Source: Sulfuritalea sp. (GTDB lineage: Bacteria > Pseudomonadota > Gammaproteobacteria > Burkholderiales > Rhodocyclaceae). From it: DNA of 49,765 bases. The notes beneath the pieces were generated by a model, which was not told where the DNA came from, did no database searches, and saw nothing but the letters and a program-made list of their open reading frames with translations. Of the stretch, positions 32,696 through 40,380 are shown piece by piece (within the stretch, counting starts at the first letter, position 1; every line of letters begins with the position of its first letter). Location of the stretch: the NCBI GenBank assembly GCA_030247575.1, contig JAOTRV010000031.1:1-49765 (forward strand), given 5' to 3'. Both the position numbers and the translations under genes were made by a program.

Positions 32696-33150
32696 TGAGG
32701 ACGCGAATCGATGTACCAAAGGCAGCAATAGCGGGGCTGCTTGCCGTTTTTGCCATGGTTCGGCCCGCGCCGGCAGCGCAGGAGCAACCTCTGCCGCCGG
32801 AGCAAGCCTTCGTTGTCACTGCGAAGCTCAAAAGCGCCAATGTGGTCGCCGTGGAAATCATTCCGGCGAAAAAGCATTACCTGTACAAAAGCAAGACCCG
32901 GTTTGCCTTGAAGAATTCGCCCGGAGTCAGCATCCGGGACGTTGTGCTGTCGTCCGGCGAAATCAAGGACGACCCCTTCTTCGGTCGAATCGAGGTCTAC
33001 AGGGGAACGGCTCGCGCGGACATCACGCTGGACAGGAAGCCCTCTGCCGGCGGGATGACGCTGATTGCCTATTTCCAGGGGTGCAACGAAGCGCTGGGCA
33101 TCTGTTATCCGCCGCTGGAACGAAGCATCGAGCTGAAATTTTCCCGCTGA
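32695..33150 (+). CDS. Stand-alone DsbD N-terminal domain protein
   Basis: The protein has 151 residues, and its start (TGATG) overlaps the pbrBC stop by one base. It has a signal peptide (about 1-28, ending A-P-A-A) and then an immunoglobulin-like domain ending in F-Q-G-C-N-E-A-L-G-I-C-Y-P-P. This is the disulfide-active Cys pair region of the DsbD alpha domain. The membrane and C-terminal thioredoxin domains of full DsbD are absent. It may shuttle electrons in the periplasm with another DsbD-like protein, or bind metal by its Cys pair. Its place inside a lead-resistance operon is unusual. Confidence 0.83.
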   Translation: MRTRIDVPKAAIAGLLAVFAMVRPAPAAQEQPLPPEQAFVVTAKLKSANVVAVEIIPAKKHYLYKSKTRFALKNSPGVSIRDVVLSSGEIKDDPFFGRIEVYRGTARADITLDRKPSAGGMTLIAYFQGCNEALGICYPPLERSIELKFSR

Positions 33151-33192
33151 GGTTTTTATACCGTCAATTTCTATTCCGATTCAGGAGAGTCA

Positions 33193-33969
33193 ATGAGCAC
33201 ACTGGGAGCCGAACGCGTCTTGAGCGTTCACCACTGGAACGACAGCCTTTTCAGTTTCACGACCACCCGCAACCCCGGGTTGCGTTTCGCCAATGGCCAG
33301 TTTGTAATGGTCGGACTCGACGTAAACGGGAAACCGCTGACCCGGGCCTACAGCATCGCCAGTCCGAATTACGAGGAACATCTCGAATTCTTCAGCATCA
33401 AGGTGCAAGACGGTCCGCTGACTTCCCGCCTGCAGCACCTGCAGCCGGGCGACCCCATCGTCGTCAGTCGAAAACCCACCGGCACCCTGGTGCTGCACGA
33501 CCTTCTGCCGGGGAAGAATCTCTATCTTCTTGCCACGGGCACCGGTCTTGCGCCCTTCTTGAGCGTCATTCAGGACCCGGAAACCTACGAACGGTTCGAG
33601 AAGGTGGTCCTCGTCCACGGCGTCCGCCATGCAAGCGAACTGGCCTATGCTGACTTCATCACCGCGCAACTTCCGGTGAACGAATTCTTCGGCGAGGAAG
33701 TCCGCAACAAGCTTATCTATTACCCGACAGTGACCCGCGAGCCTTTCCGCAACCAGGGGCGTCTGACGGAACTCATCGACAGCGGCAAACTGTTCGCGGA
33801 CATTGGCCTGCCACCGCTCGATTCGGCCATCGATCGGGCAATGATCTGCGGCAGTCCCGCCATGCTGCAGGACTGCTGCGATCTGTTGAACTCACGCGGC
33901 TTCCGTATTTCACCGCATATCGGAGCGCCTGCCGACTATGTGATCGAACGGGCATTCGTAGAGAAATGA
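33193..33969 (+). CDS. fpr: Ferredoxin-NADP reductase
   Basis: The protein has 258 residues, typical of the bacterial Fpr subclass. The FAD-binding R-A-Y-S-I-A-S and the NADP-binding G-T-G-L-A-P-F-L-S are present, with C-G-S-P-A-M near the end and a C-terminal R-A-F-V-E-K. CAGGAGAG lies before the ATG. It is cytoplasmic and transfers electrons between NADPH and ferredoxin/flavodoxin, usually in oxidative stress responses. It overlaps the following cytochrome gene by ATGA. It could counter metal-induced oxidative damage; its link to the periplasmic partners is unclear. Confidence 0.9.
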   Translation: MSTLGAERVLSVHHWNDSLFSFTTTRNPGLRFANGQFVMVGLDVNGKPLTRAYSIASPNYEEHLEFFSIKVQDGPLTSRLQHLQPGDPIVVSRKPTGTLVLHDLLPGKNLYLLATGTGLAPFLSVIQDPETYERFEKVVLVHGVRHASELAYADFITAQLPVNEFFGEEVRNKLIYYPTVTREPFRNQGRLTELIDSGKLFADIGLPPLDSAIDRAMICGSPAMLQDCCDLLNSRGFRISPHIGAPADYVIERAFVEK

Positions 33970-34331
33970 AGCGCGCTCGCCTGATTCTCCTGTTTGTCCT
34001 CGGGACCTGCGGCGCCCAATCTGCCTGGGCACAAGGCTGGCAATCCGGGCGCCAGGGCGGCGCTTGGGGCGGCGGTGGCTGGAACAAGCTGGAGATGTGT
34101 CACGGCTGCCACGACATGGGAATGCGCGGCGGCATGGGAATGGGCATGGGCATGAACCGGGGCGAGACCGCGCCGAAGCTCGGCGGCCAGCATGCCGCCT
34201 ACCTGGAGAAAGTGCTCAGGGCCTACCGCTCCGGCGAACGCCGGCATCCGGTCATGAACCGCATGGCCGCGATGCTGTCCGATCGGGACATTGCCGATGT
34301 TGCCCGTTTCTATGCCTCGGCGCAGGAGTGA
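33966..34331 (+). CDS. Small c-type cytochrome with Met-rich insert
   Basis: The protein has 121 residues, including a signal peptide (about 1-22) and a Gly/Trp-rich N-terminus. The haem site is C45-H-G-C-H49. Directly after it, where class I cytochromes usually have a short Gly-rich loop, the protein has D-M-G-M-R-G-G-M-G-M-G-M-G-M (50-63). The rest is normal for cytochrome c553-like proteins (P-K-L-G-G-Q-H-A-A-Y-L, with a candidate axial Met97 in H-P-V-M-N-R-M). The insert looks like a Cu(I)/Ag(I)-binding segment next to the haem. Confidence 0.83.
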   Translation: MKRARLILLFVLGTCGAQSAWAQGWQSGRQGGAWGGGGWNKLEMCHGCHDMGMRGGMGMGMGMNRGETAPKLGGQHAAYLEKVLRAYRSGERRHPVMNRMAAMLSDRDIADVARFYASAQE

Positions 34332-34334
34332 AGA

Positions 34335-34676
34335 ATGAAGCCCCCATTGTCCGCAGCCCTGTTTCTTCTGTGTCTCGCCAGCGCGGCCATGGCGGACAGC
34401 GGGCCCTCATCGAGTCCGCTCAAGGCCCGGCAAGTCTGCTCGGCATGCCACGGCAAAGATGGCAACAGCGCATCCGACCAATTTCCCCGAATTGCCGGGC
34501 AACGCGCGGCGTATGTCGCTTCCGCCCTGCGCGCTTACCGCGCCGGACTGCGTAATGACCCGACCATGCGCGCCCAGGCCGAGCACCTGAGCGATCAGGA
34601 AATTGTCGATCTCGCTGCCTACTATGGAGCACAGACCGGTCTCGCCACCCGCCGTTCCGCCTGGTGCGGCGGGTAA
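34335..34676 (+). CDS. Small class I c-type cytochrome
   Basis: The protein has 113 residues and a signal peptide (about 1-20, ending A-M-A). The haem site is C35-S-A-C-H39-G-K-D-G-N, followed by P-R-I-A-G-Q-R-A-A-Y and the probable axial Met78 in D-P-T-M-R-A. It lacks the Met-rich insert of the preceding gene, its likely partner 3 bp upstream. It is probably a soluble periplasmic electron carrier. Confidence 0.87.
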   Translation: MKPPLSAALFLLCLASAAMADSGPSSSPLKARQVCSACHGKDGNSASDQFPRIAGQRAAYVASALRAYRAGLRNDPTMRAQAEHLSDQEIVDLAAYYGAQTGLATRRSAWCGG

Positions 34677-34708
34677 CCACCCTCAACCTCGCAAAGGAGT
34701 AATCGATC

Positions 34709-35218
34709 ATGAAAAAGACAGTCTTGATAACCGCGTTGTCCTTCCTCGTTCTTTCGATGACGCCGGCCCTGGCCCAGCAGCCCGCCCCGGCCGCCAAGGG
34801 CGCCCAGGCGAAGCAGGCGGCGCCGAACGTGGCCGAGTTCGACAAGCAGATGGCGCAGGCGCAGGAGAACATGAAGAAGATGCAGGAACAGATGGACAAG
34901 ATCCGCCAGACGCAGGATCCGCAGGAGAAGCAGAAGCTCCTGCAAGACCATTGGGCGGCCATGCAGAACAACATGCAGATGATGCAGGGCATGTGGGACT
35001 GCGACGGCGATATGGGCTGCTGCATGGGCGGCCCGGGAATGGGGCCGGGCATGATGGGTGGCCCGATGATGGGATGGGGTCATATGGGCGGGTATTACTC
35101 CAATCTGACCCCGGAACAACTGAAGCAGCGCCAGTACATGATGGATCGGTACATGAACATGCAACAGATGATGAACGATCAAATGATGCAGCATCAGGGC
35201 TCGATGCGGAGATGGTAG
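34709..35218 (+). CDS. Met-rich coiled-coil periplasmic protein, copy 3
   Basis: A 169-residue protein with a signal peptide (about 1-22, ending A-L-A), an Ala/Lys-rich linker and a helical region (E-N-M-K-K-M-Q-E-Q-M-D-K-I-R-Q). It has the D-P-Q-E-K-Q-K-L-L-Q-D-H-W-A-A-M-Q segment shared with the truncated protein at 36124, and a Met/Gly-rich part with D-M-G-C-C-M-G-G. It is the more distant relative of the copies at 12138 and 14111. AAAGGAG precedes the start. A metal-binding role in the periplasm is inferred. Confidence 0.76.
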   Translation: MKKTVLITALSFLVLSMTPALAQQPAPAAKGAQAKQAAPNVAEFDKQMAQAQENMKKMQEQMDKIRQTQDPQEKQKLLQDHWAAMQNNMQMMQGMWDCDGDMGCCMGGPGMGPGMMGGPMMGWGHMGGYYSNLTPEQLKQRQYMMDRYMNMQQMMNDQMMQHQGSMRRW

Positions 35219-35383
35219 GCATTTGTTCAGATCCACAATGGCCCTTGGTGCGGCCAATCGCCCGACAACATCAGGGTGCTGTTGAAACTCGGCTACCCCG
35301 CTCGCAAACTGGTCTGGTATCGCGGCGGCATGCAGGACTGGGAGGTCATGAGGTTAACCACGATCAAGTCGGGACAATGGTAG
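35219..35383 (+). pseudogene. C-terminal fragment of a rhodanese-like protein
   Basis: Directly after the stop of the Met-rich gene an open frame without a start codon reads H-N-G-P-W-C-G-Q-S-P-D-N-I, then L-L-K-L-G-Y-P-A-R-K-L-V-W-Y-R-G-G-M-Q-D-W and ends at TAG 35383. This is the active-site loop and end of a rhodanese domain. The first Cys expected in C-N-G-P-W-C is His here. The N-terminal two thirds are missing, so this is a remnant. Confidence 0.75.
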
Positions 35384-35405
35384 CGGAACGCCGCAGGAGG
35401 GAAAA

Positions 35406-35666
35406 ATGTGGATGAATTATGAAGGCTATGGCATGGGTTGGCATGGTCTGGGCTGGCTGGGCATGGTGACTTTCTGGCTGTTACTGATACTGCTGGTGCT
35501 GGCGGCGGTCAAGTACCTGTCGGGTGGCCGCCGATCGGATTCCCCGAGTGGAGAAAACGACAAGACGCGCCCCGAGCCGTTGCTCATTCTGGAACAGCGC
35601 TATGCGCGCGGAGAAATAGAACGCGACGAATACCTGCAAAAACGCGACGACTTGAAAACTGGCTAG
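35406..35666 (+). CDS. SHOCT-domain small membrane protein, copy 2
   Basis: The 86-residue protein is preceded by AGGAGGGA. A Met/Gly/Trp/His-rich start (M-W-M-N-Y-E-G-Y-G-M-G-W-H-G-L-G-W) precedes one membrane helix (about 18-38). The C-terminal SHOCT motif is L-L-I-L-E-Q-R-Y-A-R-G-E-I-E-R-D-E-Y. It is similar to copy 1 at 19038 in both halves. The function is unknown; possible oligomerising membrane partner for the metal-binding proteins around it. Confidence 0.85.
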   Translation: MWMNYEGYGMGWHGLGWLGMVTFWLLLILLVLAAVKYLSGGRRSDSPSGENDKTRPEPLLILEQRYARGEIERDEYLQKRDDLKTG

Positions 35667-35702
35667 ACGCATGCGGATAATTCCTGAAAGGTGAGGTTAA
35701 TC

Positions 35703-36089
35703 ATGTACTACATCGTTGAAACGGCGAAATCCTTCGAACAGGCAGCCACGGACCTGGAGGCGGCCGTGAAACGACATGGCTTCGGCGTGCTGCATGTTCA
35801 CGACCTAGGGACAACCCTGAAGAGCAAGGGCGTTGCATTCGAGGAGCAGTGCAAGGTCTTTGAAGTGTGCAACCCAACGCAGGCTGCGAAGGTGCTTGCT
35901 ATGGACATGAGATTGAACATGGCGCTGCCTTGTCGCATTTCGGTATACACGGAGAACTCGAAAACGATGATCGGGCTCATCAAACCGGCAAGACTGCTTT
36001 CCGCGCTCTCGCAGGATGCGGCGTTGCTTCAGACGGCAAGGGAAGTTGAAGAAAAGACGATGCAAATGATCGACGAGGCAACATCGTGA
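35703..36089 (+). CDS. DUF302 family protein
   Basis: The protein has 128 residues, started at the ATG at 35703 after AAGGTGAGG. It shows the DUF302 features: F-E-Q-A-A-T-D-L-E-A-A-V-K-R-H-G-F-G-V-L near the start and P-C-R-I-S-V-Y in the middle, with Cys in E-E-Q-C-K-V-F-E-V-C-N-P. There is no signal peptide, so it is cytoplasmic. DUF302 proteins occur in stress and metal loci but have no proven activity. Confidence 0.85.
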   Translation: MYYIVETAKSFEQAATDLEAAVKRHGFGVLHVHDLGTTLKSKGVAFEEQCKVFEVCNPTQAAKVLAMDMRLNMALPCRISVYTENSKTMIGLIKPARLLSALSQDAALLQTAREVEEKTMQMIDEATS

Positions 36090-36123
36090 GCAATTGCTGG
36101 TTGTTGCGGAGGTGATGCCGTAG

Positions 36124-36558
36124 GGGCAGCAGCGGCAGAGAATTCAACAGTGCAGCGATCCCGTCCAGCGCCAGAAGCTGATGCAGGAGCGTTGGACTGC
36201 GATGCTGGAAGGCATGCGCATGATGCACGGCTCCGACGCCATGCCCGGTTGCGGCACGATGATGGGGCCAATGATGGCGAGCATGGGGTGCTGGGGTGGC
36301 GATGGCATGCAGGGCATGGGTGGTATGGACGAGATGGGCGGCATGCGAGGCATGGGGTGGTGGAATCAGGAGGACACCTCGCCCCAGGCCATGAAGCGCC
36401 GCCAGCAGATGATGGGAGCCTGCATGGGCATGCAGCAGCAGTTGATGCAGGAGAACATGAAGATGATGGGTGGGGGCATGGGCGGAATGATGGATCCCGC
36501 CATGACGGGCGGAAATGGGAAGGGCGCCACGACGGTCGCGCCGGCCGGCAAGAAGTAA
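36124..36558 (+). pseudogene. Met-rich protein gene lacking its 5' end, copy 4
   Basis: The frame opens after a TAG at 36121-36123 and reads Q-K-L-M-Q-E-R-W-T-A-M-L-E-G-M-R-M-M-H-G. This aligns with the H-W-A-A-M-Q-N-N-M-Q-M-M region of the protein at 34709. It goes on with a Met/Gly-rich part and ends at TAA 36558. An ATG at 36181 could start a 125-residue product, but it would lack the signal peptide and the first helix that all intact relatives have. The gene therefore looks truncated. If made, the product would stay in the cytoplasm. Confidence 0.6.
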
Positions 36559-36661
36559 TGGGCCAACAGGCGCCCTCGCAAAATCCACCCGCACTGCGGG
36601 CATTCATGAGTTTGAAGACCGGCGTCAGGCCGGTCTGATCAACCACGACAGGAGAAATCTT

Positions 36662-36925
36662 ATGGGTCCGGAACATTTCTGGTGGGGCGGATGGTGGCCA
36701 TTTCCCATCATCATGCCTATCGTCATGGTCGTTATTTTTGTGACCATGTTTTACTTTGTCTTCGGGCGTAGCGGTTTCAGGCCGCCATGGCGGAACGATT
36801 CTGACCGCCCATCGCACCATTCTCAGCACTTCGAGACAGCCCTCGAAGTTCTTGAGAAACGCTATGCGAAGAGTGAAATCTCCCGCGAGGAATTTGAACA
36901 AATGAAAAAAGATATTCTGGGCTGA
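36662..36925 (+). CDS. SHOCT-domain small membrane protein, copy 3
   Basis: The 87-residue protein is preceded by AGGAGA. The start is M-G-P-E-H-F-W-W-G-G-W-W, followed by a membrane helix (about 13-34), a His-containing linker (S-H-H-S-Q-H) and the SHOCT motif L-E-V-L-E-K-R-Y-A-K-S-E-I-S-R-E-E-F. It differs more from copies 1 and 2 than they do from each other. It is the last plus-strand gene before the convergent minus-strand czc block. Confidence 0.84.
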   Translation: MGPEHFWWGGWWPFPIIMPIVMVVIFVTMFYFVFGRSGFRPPWRNDSDRPSHHSQHFETALEVLEKRYAKSEISREEFEQMKKDILG

Positions 36926-37004
36926 CGGCGAATATCGGAAGGAAAGGCTGAACACCAGAACGCCGTAGCGCCAGCGCCGACTTTCTGGCTCGTCGCGCAG
37001 CCCC

Positions 37005-37565
37005 TCAATGCACGTCCGGCAGTTGCCTTCCAGGCGCGGCCGCTTTTGCTTCCAGCAGTTTCACGATCTCGTCGTGGCCCTTCATGCCCGCCACCCACAG
37101 CGCATCGCGTCCTCCGGGGTCGAGCGCATCCCACTGCGCCCCGCCCGCCAGCAGCAAACGGGTCACTTCTGCGTGACCCTTGTAAGCAGCCATGAACAAG
37201 GGCCGGTCACCTTCATGGGTTCCCGCATTTGCATCGGCGAGGTGCGCGACCAGAAAACCGACGATGTCCGTGTGGCCATTGAAAGCCGCCCAGAATAGCG
37301 GTGTCCATCCACGCCGGTCCGGGAGATCGATGTTCGCTCCTCGCGCGAGGAGTTCCTCTGCAATGGCGAAATGCCTTCTGAAAATCGCATGGAAAAGCAA
37401 ACTACAGCCGTCCCTGTCCTGCCAATTCACGGCTACCCCTTCCCGCAAAAGGGCGCTCACGCGCTCCAGCGCACCCCCTTGGACCGCCACAAGACAGGCT
37501 GCCTGCGCGGAAGGATTTGTTCTTTCCTTCGCTGCAGACGATGGACGCTGTTGCTTGTTTTTCAT
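37005..37565 (-). CDS. Ankyrin-repeat protein
   Basis: A 186-residue cytoplasmic protein with about four ankyrin repeats from residue 30 on (for example G-A-N-I-D-L-P-D-R-R-G-W-T-P-L-F-W-A-A and R-P-L-F-M-A-A-Y-K-G-H-A-E-V). The N-terminus is basic and polar. Ankyrin repeats mediate protein contacts. It lies 8 bp after the PII-like gene on the same strand, so the two products may interact. No catalytic domain is visible. Confidence 0.86.
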   Translation of the reverse strand: MKNKQQRPSSAAKERTNPSAQAACLVAVQGGALERVSALLREGVAVNWQDRDGCSLLFHAIFRRHFAIAEELLARGANIDLPDRRGWTPLFWAAFNGHTDIVGFLVAHLADANAGTHEGDRPLFMAAYKGHAEVTRLLLAGGAQWDALDPGGRDALWVAGMKGHDEIVKLLEAKAAAPGRQLPDVH

Positions 37566-37573
37566 TGCCCGCC

Positions 37574-37915
37574 TCAGCGAATCTGGACTGAGCGCTGGAT
37601 ATCGTTCACAAAAATCCAGCCCGCTTCGGGCTGTCCCGTGTGCGCCGCCTTGGCGATGGCGTCAACCAGGGCATCGGCCACGTCGTCGGCGCAGGCCAGT
37701 TCCAGCTTGTACTCGGTGACGACGGCTTCGGCCAGGTCCATCGAGTAATGCTGTTGCGTCGGATCCGTGCTGGCCAGCGGCCGTTGCACCTGGGCTACCG
37801 TGATGTTGTGGCAACTGGCGCCAGGGGTAGCCAATTCACAAAGGCCCGATTGCCGTAGCGCCTGCAGCACGTCGGCGATGCGGTGCTGACGGATGAATGC
37901 CTTGATCTCTTTCAT
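37574..37915 (-). CDS. PII-like signalling protein (GlnK/PII family)
   Basis: The protein has 113 residues and starts M-K-E-I-K-A-F-I-R-Q-H-R-I-A-D-V-L-Q-A-L. This is the first strand and helix of the ferredoxin-like PII fold. It ends with G-W-I-F-V-N-D-I-Q-R-S-V-Q-I-R, matching the PII C-terminal strand. It lacks an obvious T-loop Tyr of classical GlnB/GlnK, and C-H-N-I in the middle may bind metal. PII relatives occur beside metal RND pumps and P-type ATPases. AAGGAG precedes the start. A trimeric regulator of a nearby transporter is plausible. Confidence 0.82.
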   Translation of the reverse strand: MKEIKAFIRQHRIADVLQALRQSGLCELATPGASCHNITVAQVQRPLASTDPTQQHYSMDLAEAVVTEYKLELACADDVADALVDAIAKAAHTGQPEAGWIFVNDIQRSVQIR

Positions 37916-38022
37916 GCCTGTTCTCCTTCGTTCACTTTGTAATCTGTCTTTGGCGCACTCGAACTACTCGCACGAACAAATAGTCCTCGCCCGTAGCCGT
38001 CCTGTGTGCTTTCGTCTGGCAT

Positions 38023-40359
38023 CTACTTGGTATTTTCTTCGCCGGGATAGGCCAACAGACGCAAGGCGTTGATCACGACCACGAGCGTGGAGCCTTCATG
38101 CACCAACACCGCGACGCCGATGCCTGCCCAGCCAAACAAGGTGGCAGGAATCAGCAGTGCCACCACGCCTAGCGAGACCCACAGGTTCTGGCGAATGATG
38201 CTTCTTGATGCGCGACTCAAGGCCACGGCAAAGGGCAGCTTCGAGAGATCGTCCGCCATGAGTGCCACGTCCGCCGTTTCAAGCGCCACATCGGTGCCGG
38301 CGCCGCCCATCGCGATGCCGACCGTGGCGCGTGCCATGGCCGGAGCGTCGTTGACTCCGTCGCCGATCATGGCCACCTGACCGTAACGTTGCCCGAGTTC
38401 TTCCATGGCCTTGACCTTGTCTTCCGGCAGCAGTCCCGCTTTCACTTCGTCCAGACCGACCGCGTCGGCGATGGCGCGGCCGACGCGTTCGTTGTCGCCG
38501 GTCAGCATGATGGTTTTGCTGATGCCGATCTGCTGCAATCGTTCCAGCACCTGCTTCACTCCGTCGCGCGGGGTATCGGCCAGGCCCACGACGCCGAGGA
38601 ACTGCCCGTCGGCCTGGATCAGCATGATGCTTTTGCCTTCCGTCTGGAGGCGCTCAGTGTGCTGCAGAATGGCTTCGGGGATGGATTCGCCGTCAAACAG
38701 TTTGGCATTGCCGATGACTATCTTTTTTCCATCAACTGTTGCGCGCAATCCCTTTCCCGTAACGGCTTCGACTTCGCCGGCCTCGCTCCAGCTCAAACTG
38801 CGCTGCTTCGCCTCCGTCACTACCGCCTGTGCCAGGGGGTGGGCGCTGCGACTTTCCACGGCGGCGGCCACGGTCAGCAGACCTGCCTCGTCTGCGTTGA
38901 CGGCGACGACGTCAGTCACCTTTGGCTTGCCGACGGTCAACGTGCCGGTCTTGTCGAAGGCGATGGCCGTCAGCACGCCGAGATTTTCCAGGTGCACGCC
39001 GCCCTTGATCAGCACGCCGCCGCGCGCGGCGCGGGCGATGCCGGACAACACCGCCGAGGGGGTGGCGATGGCCAGCGCGCAGGGGGAAGCTGCCACCAGC
39101 ACCGCCATGGCGCGGTAAAAGGATTCGGCGAAGGGGAAACCGAACAGTGGCGGAATTACAATGAGCAAACCGACACCCACCAGCACGACGGGCACGAAAA
39201 TCCGCTCGAAGCGGTCGGTAAAGCGTTGGGTGGGCGATTTCTGCGTCTGCGCCTCGGCCACCAGATCCATCATGCGCGCCAGCGTGCTCTCGCGCGCCAG
39301 CTTGGTCACCTCGACGATTAGCGCGCCCTCGCCGTTGACCGTAGCGGCGAAGACCTTGTCGCCCGCCTGTTTTTCCACCGGCATGGATTCGCCGGTAACC
39401 GGAGACTGGTCCACCGCCGAGTTGCCGGTCGCCACCTGGCCATCGGCGGGAATGCGCTGACCGGGCTTGACGATCACCCGATCGCCGCGCTGCAAGTCTT
39501 CGACCCGCACCTCGATCTCCACGCCATCCCGCTGCACGATGGCGGTCTTCGGAGCCAGTTCTGCCAGTGCCTCGATGGCCTTGCGCGCCCGGTCCATGGC
39601 CATGTGTTCCAAGGCATGACCCAGGCTGAACAGGAACAGCAGCAGCGCGCCTTCTTCCCAGGCGCCGAGCGCTGCCGCCCCGGCCGCCGCGACGATCATC
39701 AAGGTGTCTATGTCGAAGCGCCGGCTGCGCAAACTCTGCCAGGCATCGCGCAAGGTATAGAAACCGCCGGCGGCGTATGCGCCCAGCAAAAGGCCGAGCG
39801 CGAGGCTGCGTGGCGCGTCGGCGCGACCCGCAAGCCAGCCGGCCAGCAACAGCACGCCGGCTACGACGCTGAAGATAAGCTCGCGATGCTCGGCGAACCA
39901 CCCTGCCTCATGGCCTTCCTCGCGCACGGCATAGCCGAGCGCCTGGATGCGCTCGACGATTGCCGAACGCTGGATTTTCTCGCTGTCGAATTCCAGGCGC
40001 AGGCGCTCGGCGGCATAGCTCACGGAAGCTTCTAGCACACCGTCCGTGCGTTGCAGGGCATGTTCGATCACCGTGGCGCAAGTCGGGCAGTCCATGCCGT
40101 CGACACGCAGGTTCTCGTGGCGAAAGCGGTCCCCGATCTTCGCGCCGGCCGCTTGCGTCAGATCGCGCACCCGGCTCACGCTGAATCGCTGCGGGTCGTA
40201 GTGCAGGCAAAGGCGGGCGCTGCCGTCCTCGTGGACCATGTGTGCCATTCCCAACCCTTCGGCCTGCAGCAACCTGGTCAAGCGCCCCACGCAGGCGTCG
40301 CGCTCATCGGCGACATCCGGCAAGATCAGGGGCAAGTCCAGTTTAAGTTTCTCGGTCAT
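38023..40359 (-). CDS. czcP: P1B-4 type metal-translocating ATPase with HMA domain (CzcP-like)
   Basis: A protein of 778 residues. The first ~80 residues are unusual; then comes an HMA domain with V-D-G-M-D-C-P-T-C-A-T-V-I. The transport helix has S425-P-C427 (A-A-S-P-C-A-L-A-I-A-T-P) instead of CPC. The phosphorylation site is D469-K-T-G-T-L-T. R-S-A-H-P-L-A and G-D-G-V-N-D-A-P-A-M are present, and the last helix has V-H-E-G-S-T-L-V-V-V-I-N. SPC with H-E-G-S/G is the P1B-4 signature, known for Zn/Co/Cd export in CzcP and CoaT. It is likely the cytoplasmic pump paired with the czcCBA system. Confidence 0.92.
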   Translation of the reverse strand: MTEKLKLDLPLILPDVADERDACVGRLTRLLQAEGLGMAHMVHEDGSARLCLHYDPQRFSVSRVRDLTQAAGAKIGDRFRHENLRVDGMDCPTCATVIEHALQRTDGVLEASVSYAAERLRLEFDSEKIQRSAIVERIQALGYAVREEGHEAGWFAEHRELIFSVVAGVLLLAGWLAGRADAPRSLALGLLLGAYAAGGFYTLRDAWQSLRSRRFDIDTLMIVAAAGAAALGAWEEGALLLFLFSLGHALEHMAMDRARKAIEALAELAPKTAIVQRDGVEIEVRVEDLQRGDRVIVKPGQRIPADGQVATGNSAVDQSPVTGESMPVEKQAGDKVFAATVNGEGALIVEVTKLARESTLARMMDLVAEAQTQKSPTQRFTDRFERIFVPVVLVGVGLLIVIPPLFGFPFAESFYRAMAVLVAASPCALAIATPSAVLSGIARAARGGVLIKGGVHLENLGVLTAIAFDKTGTLTVGKPKVTDVVAVNADEAGLLTVAAAVESRSAHPLAQAVVTEAKQRSLSWSEAGEVEAVTGKGLRATVDGKKIVIGNAKLFDGESIPEAILQHTERLQTEGKSIMLIQADGQFLGVVGLADTPRDGVKQVLERLQQIGISKTIMLTGDNERVGRAIADAVGLDEVKAGLLPEDKVKAMEELGQRYGQVAMIGDGVNDAPAMARATVGIAMGGAGTDVALETADVALMADDLSKLPFAVALSRASRSIIRQNLWVSLGVVALLIPATLFGWAGIGVAVLVHEGSTLVVVINALRLLAYPGEENTK

Positions 40360-40380
40360 GATGAGCTTTCTGGCTGGCTA

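Noticed and set aside
37930-37955. Possible third copper box (TTTGTAATC)
   Set aside because: Only one half of the inverted repeat is present; the matching GATTACA arm is absent.
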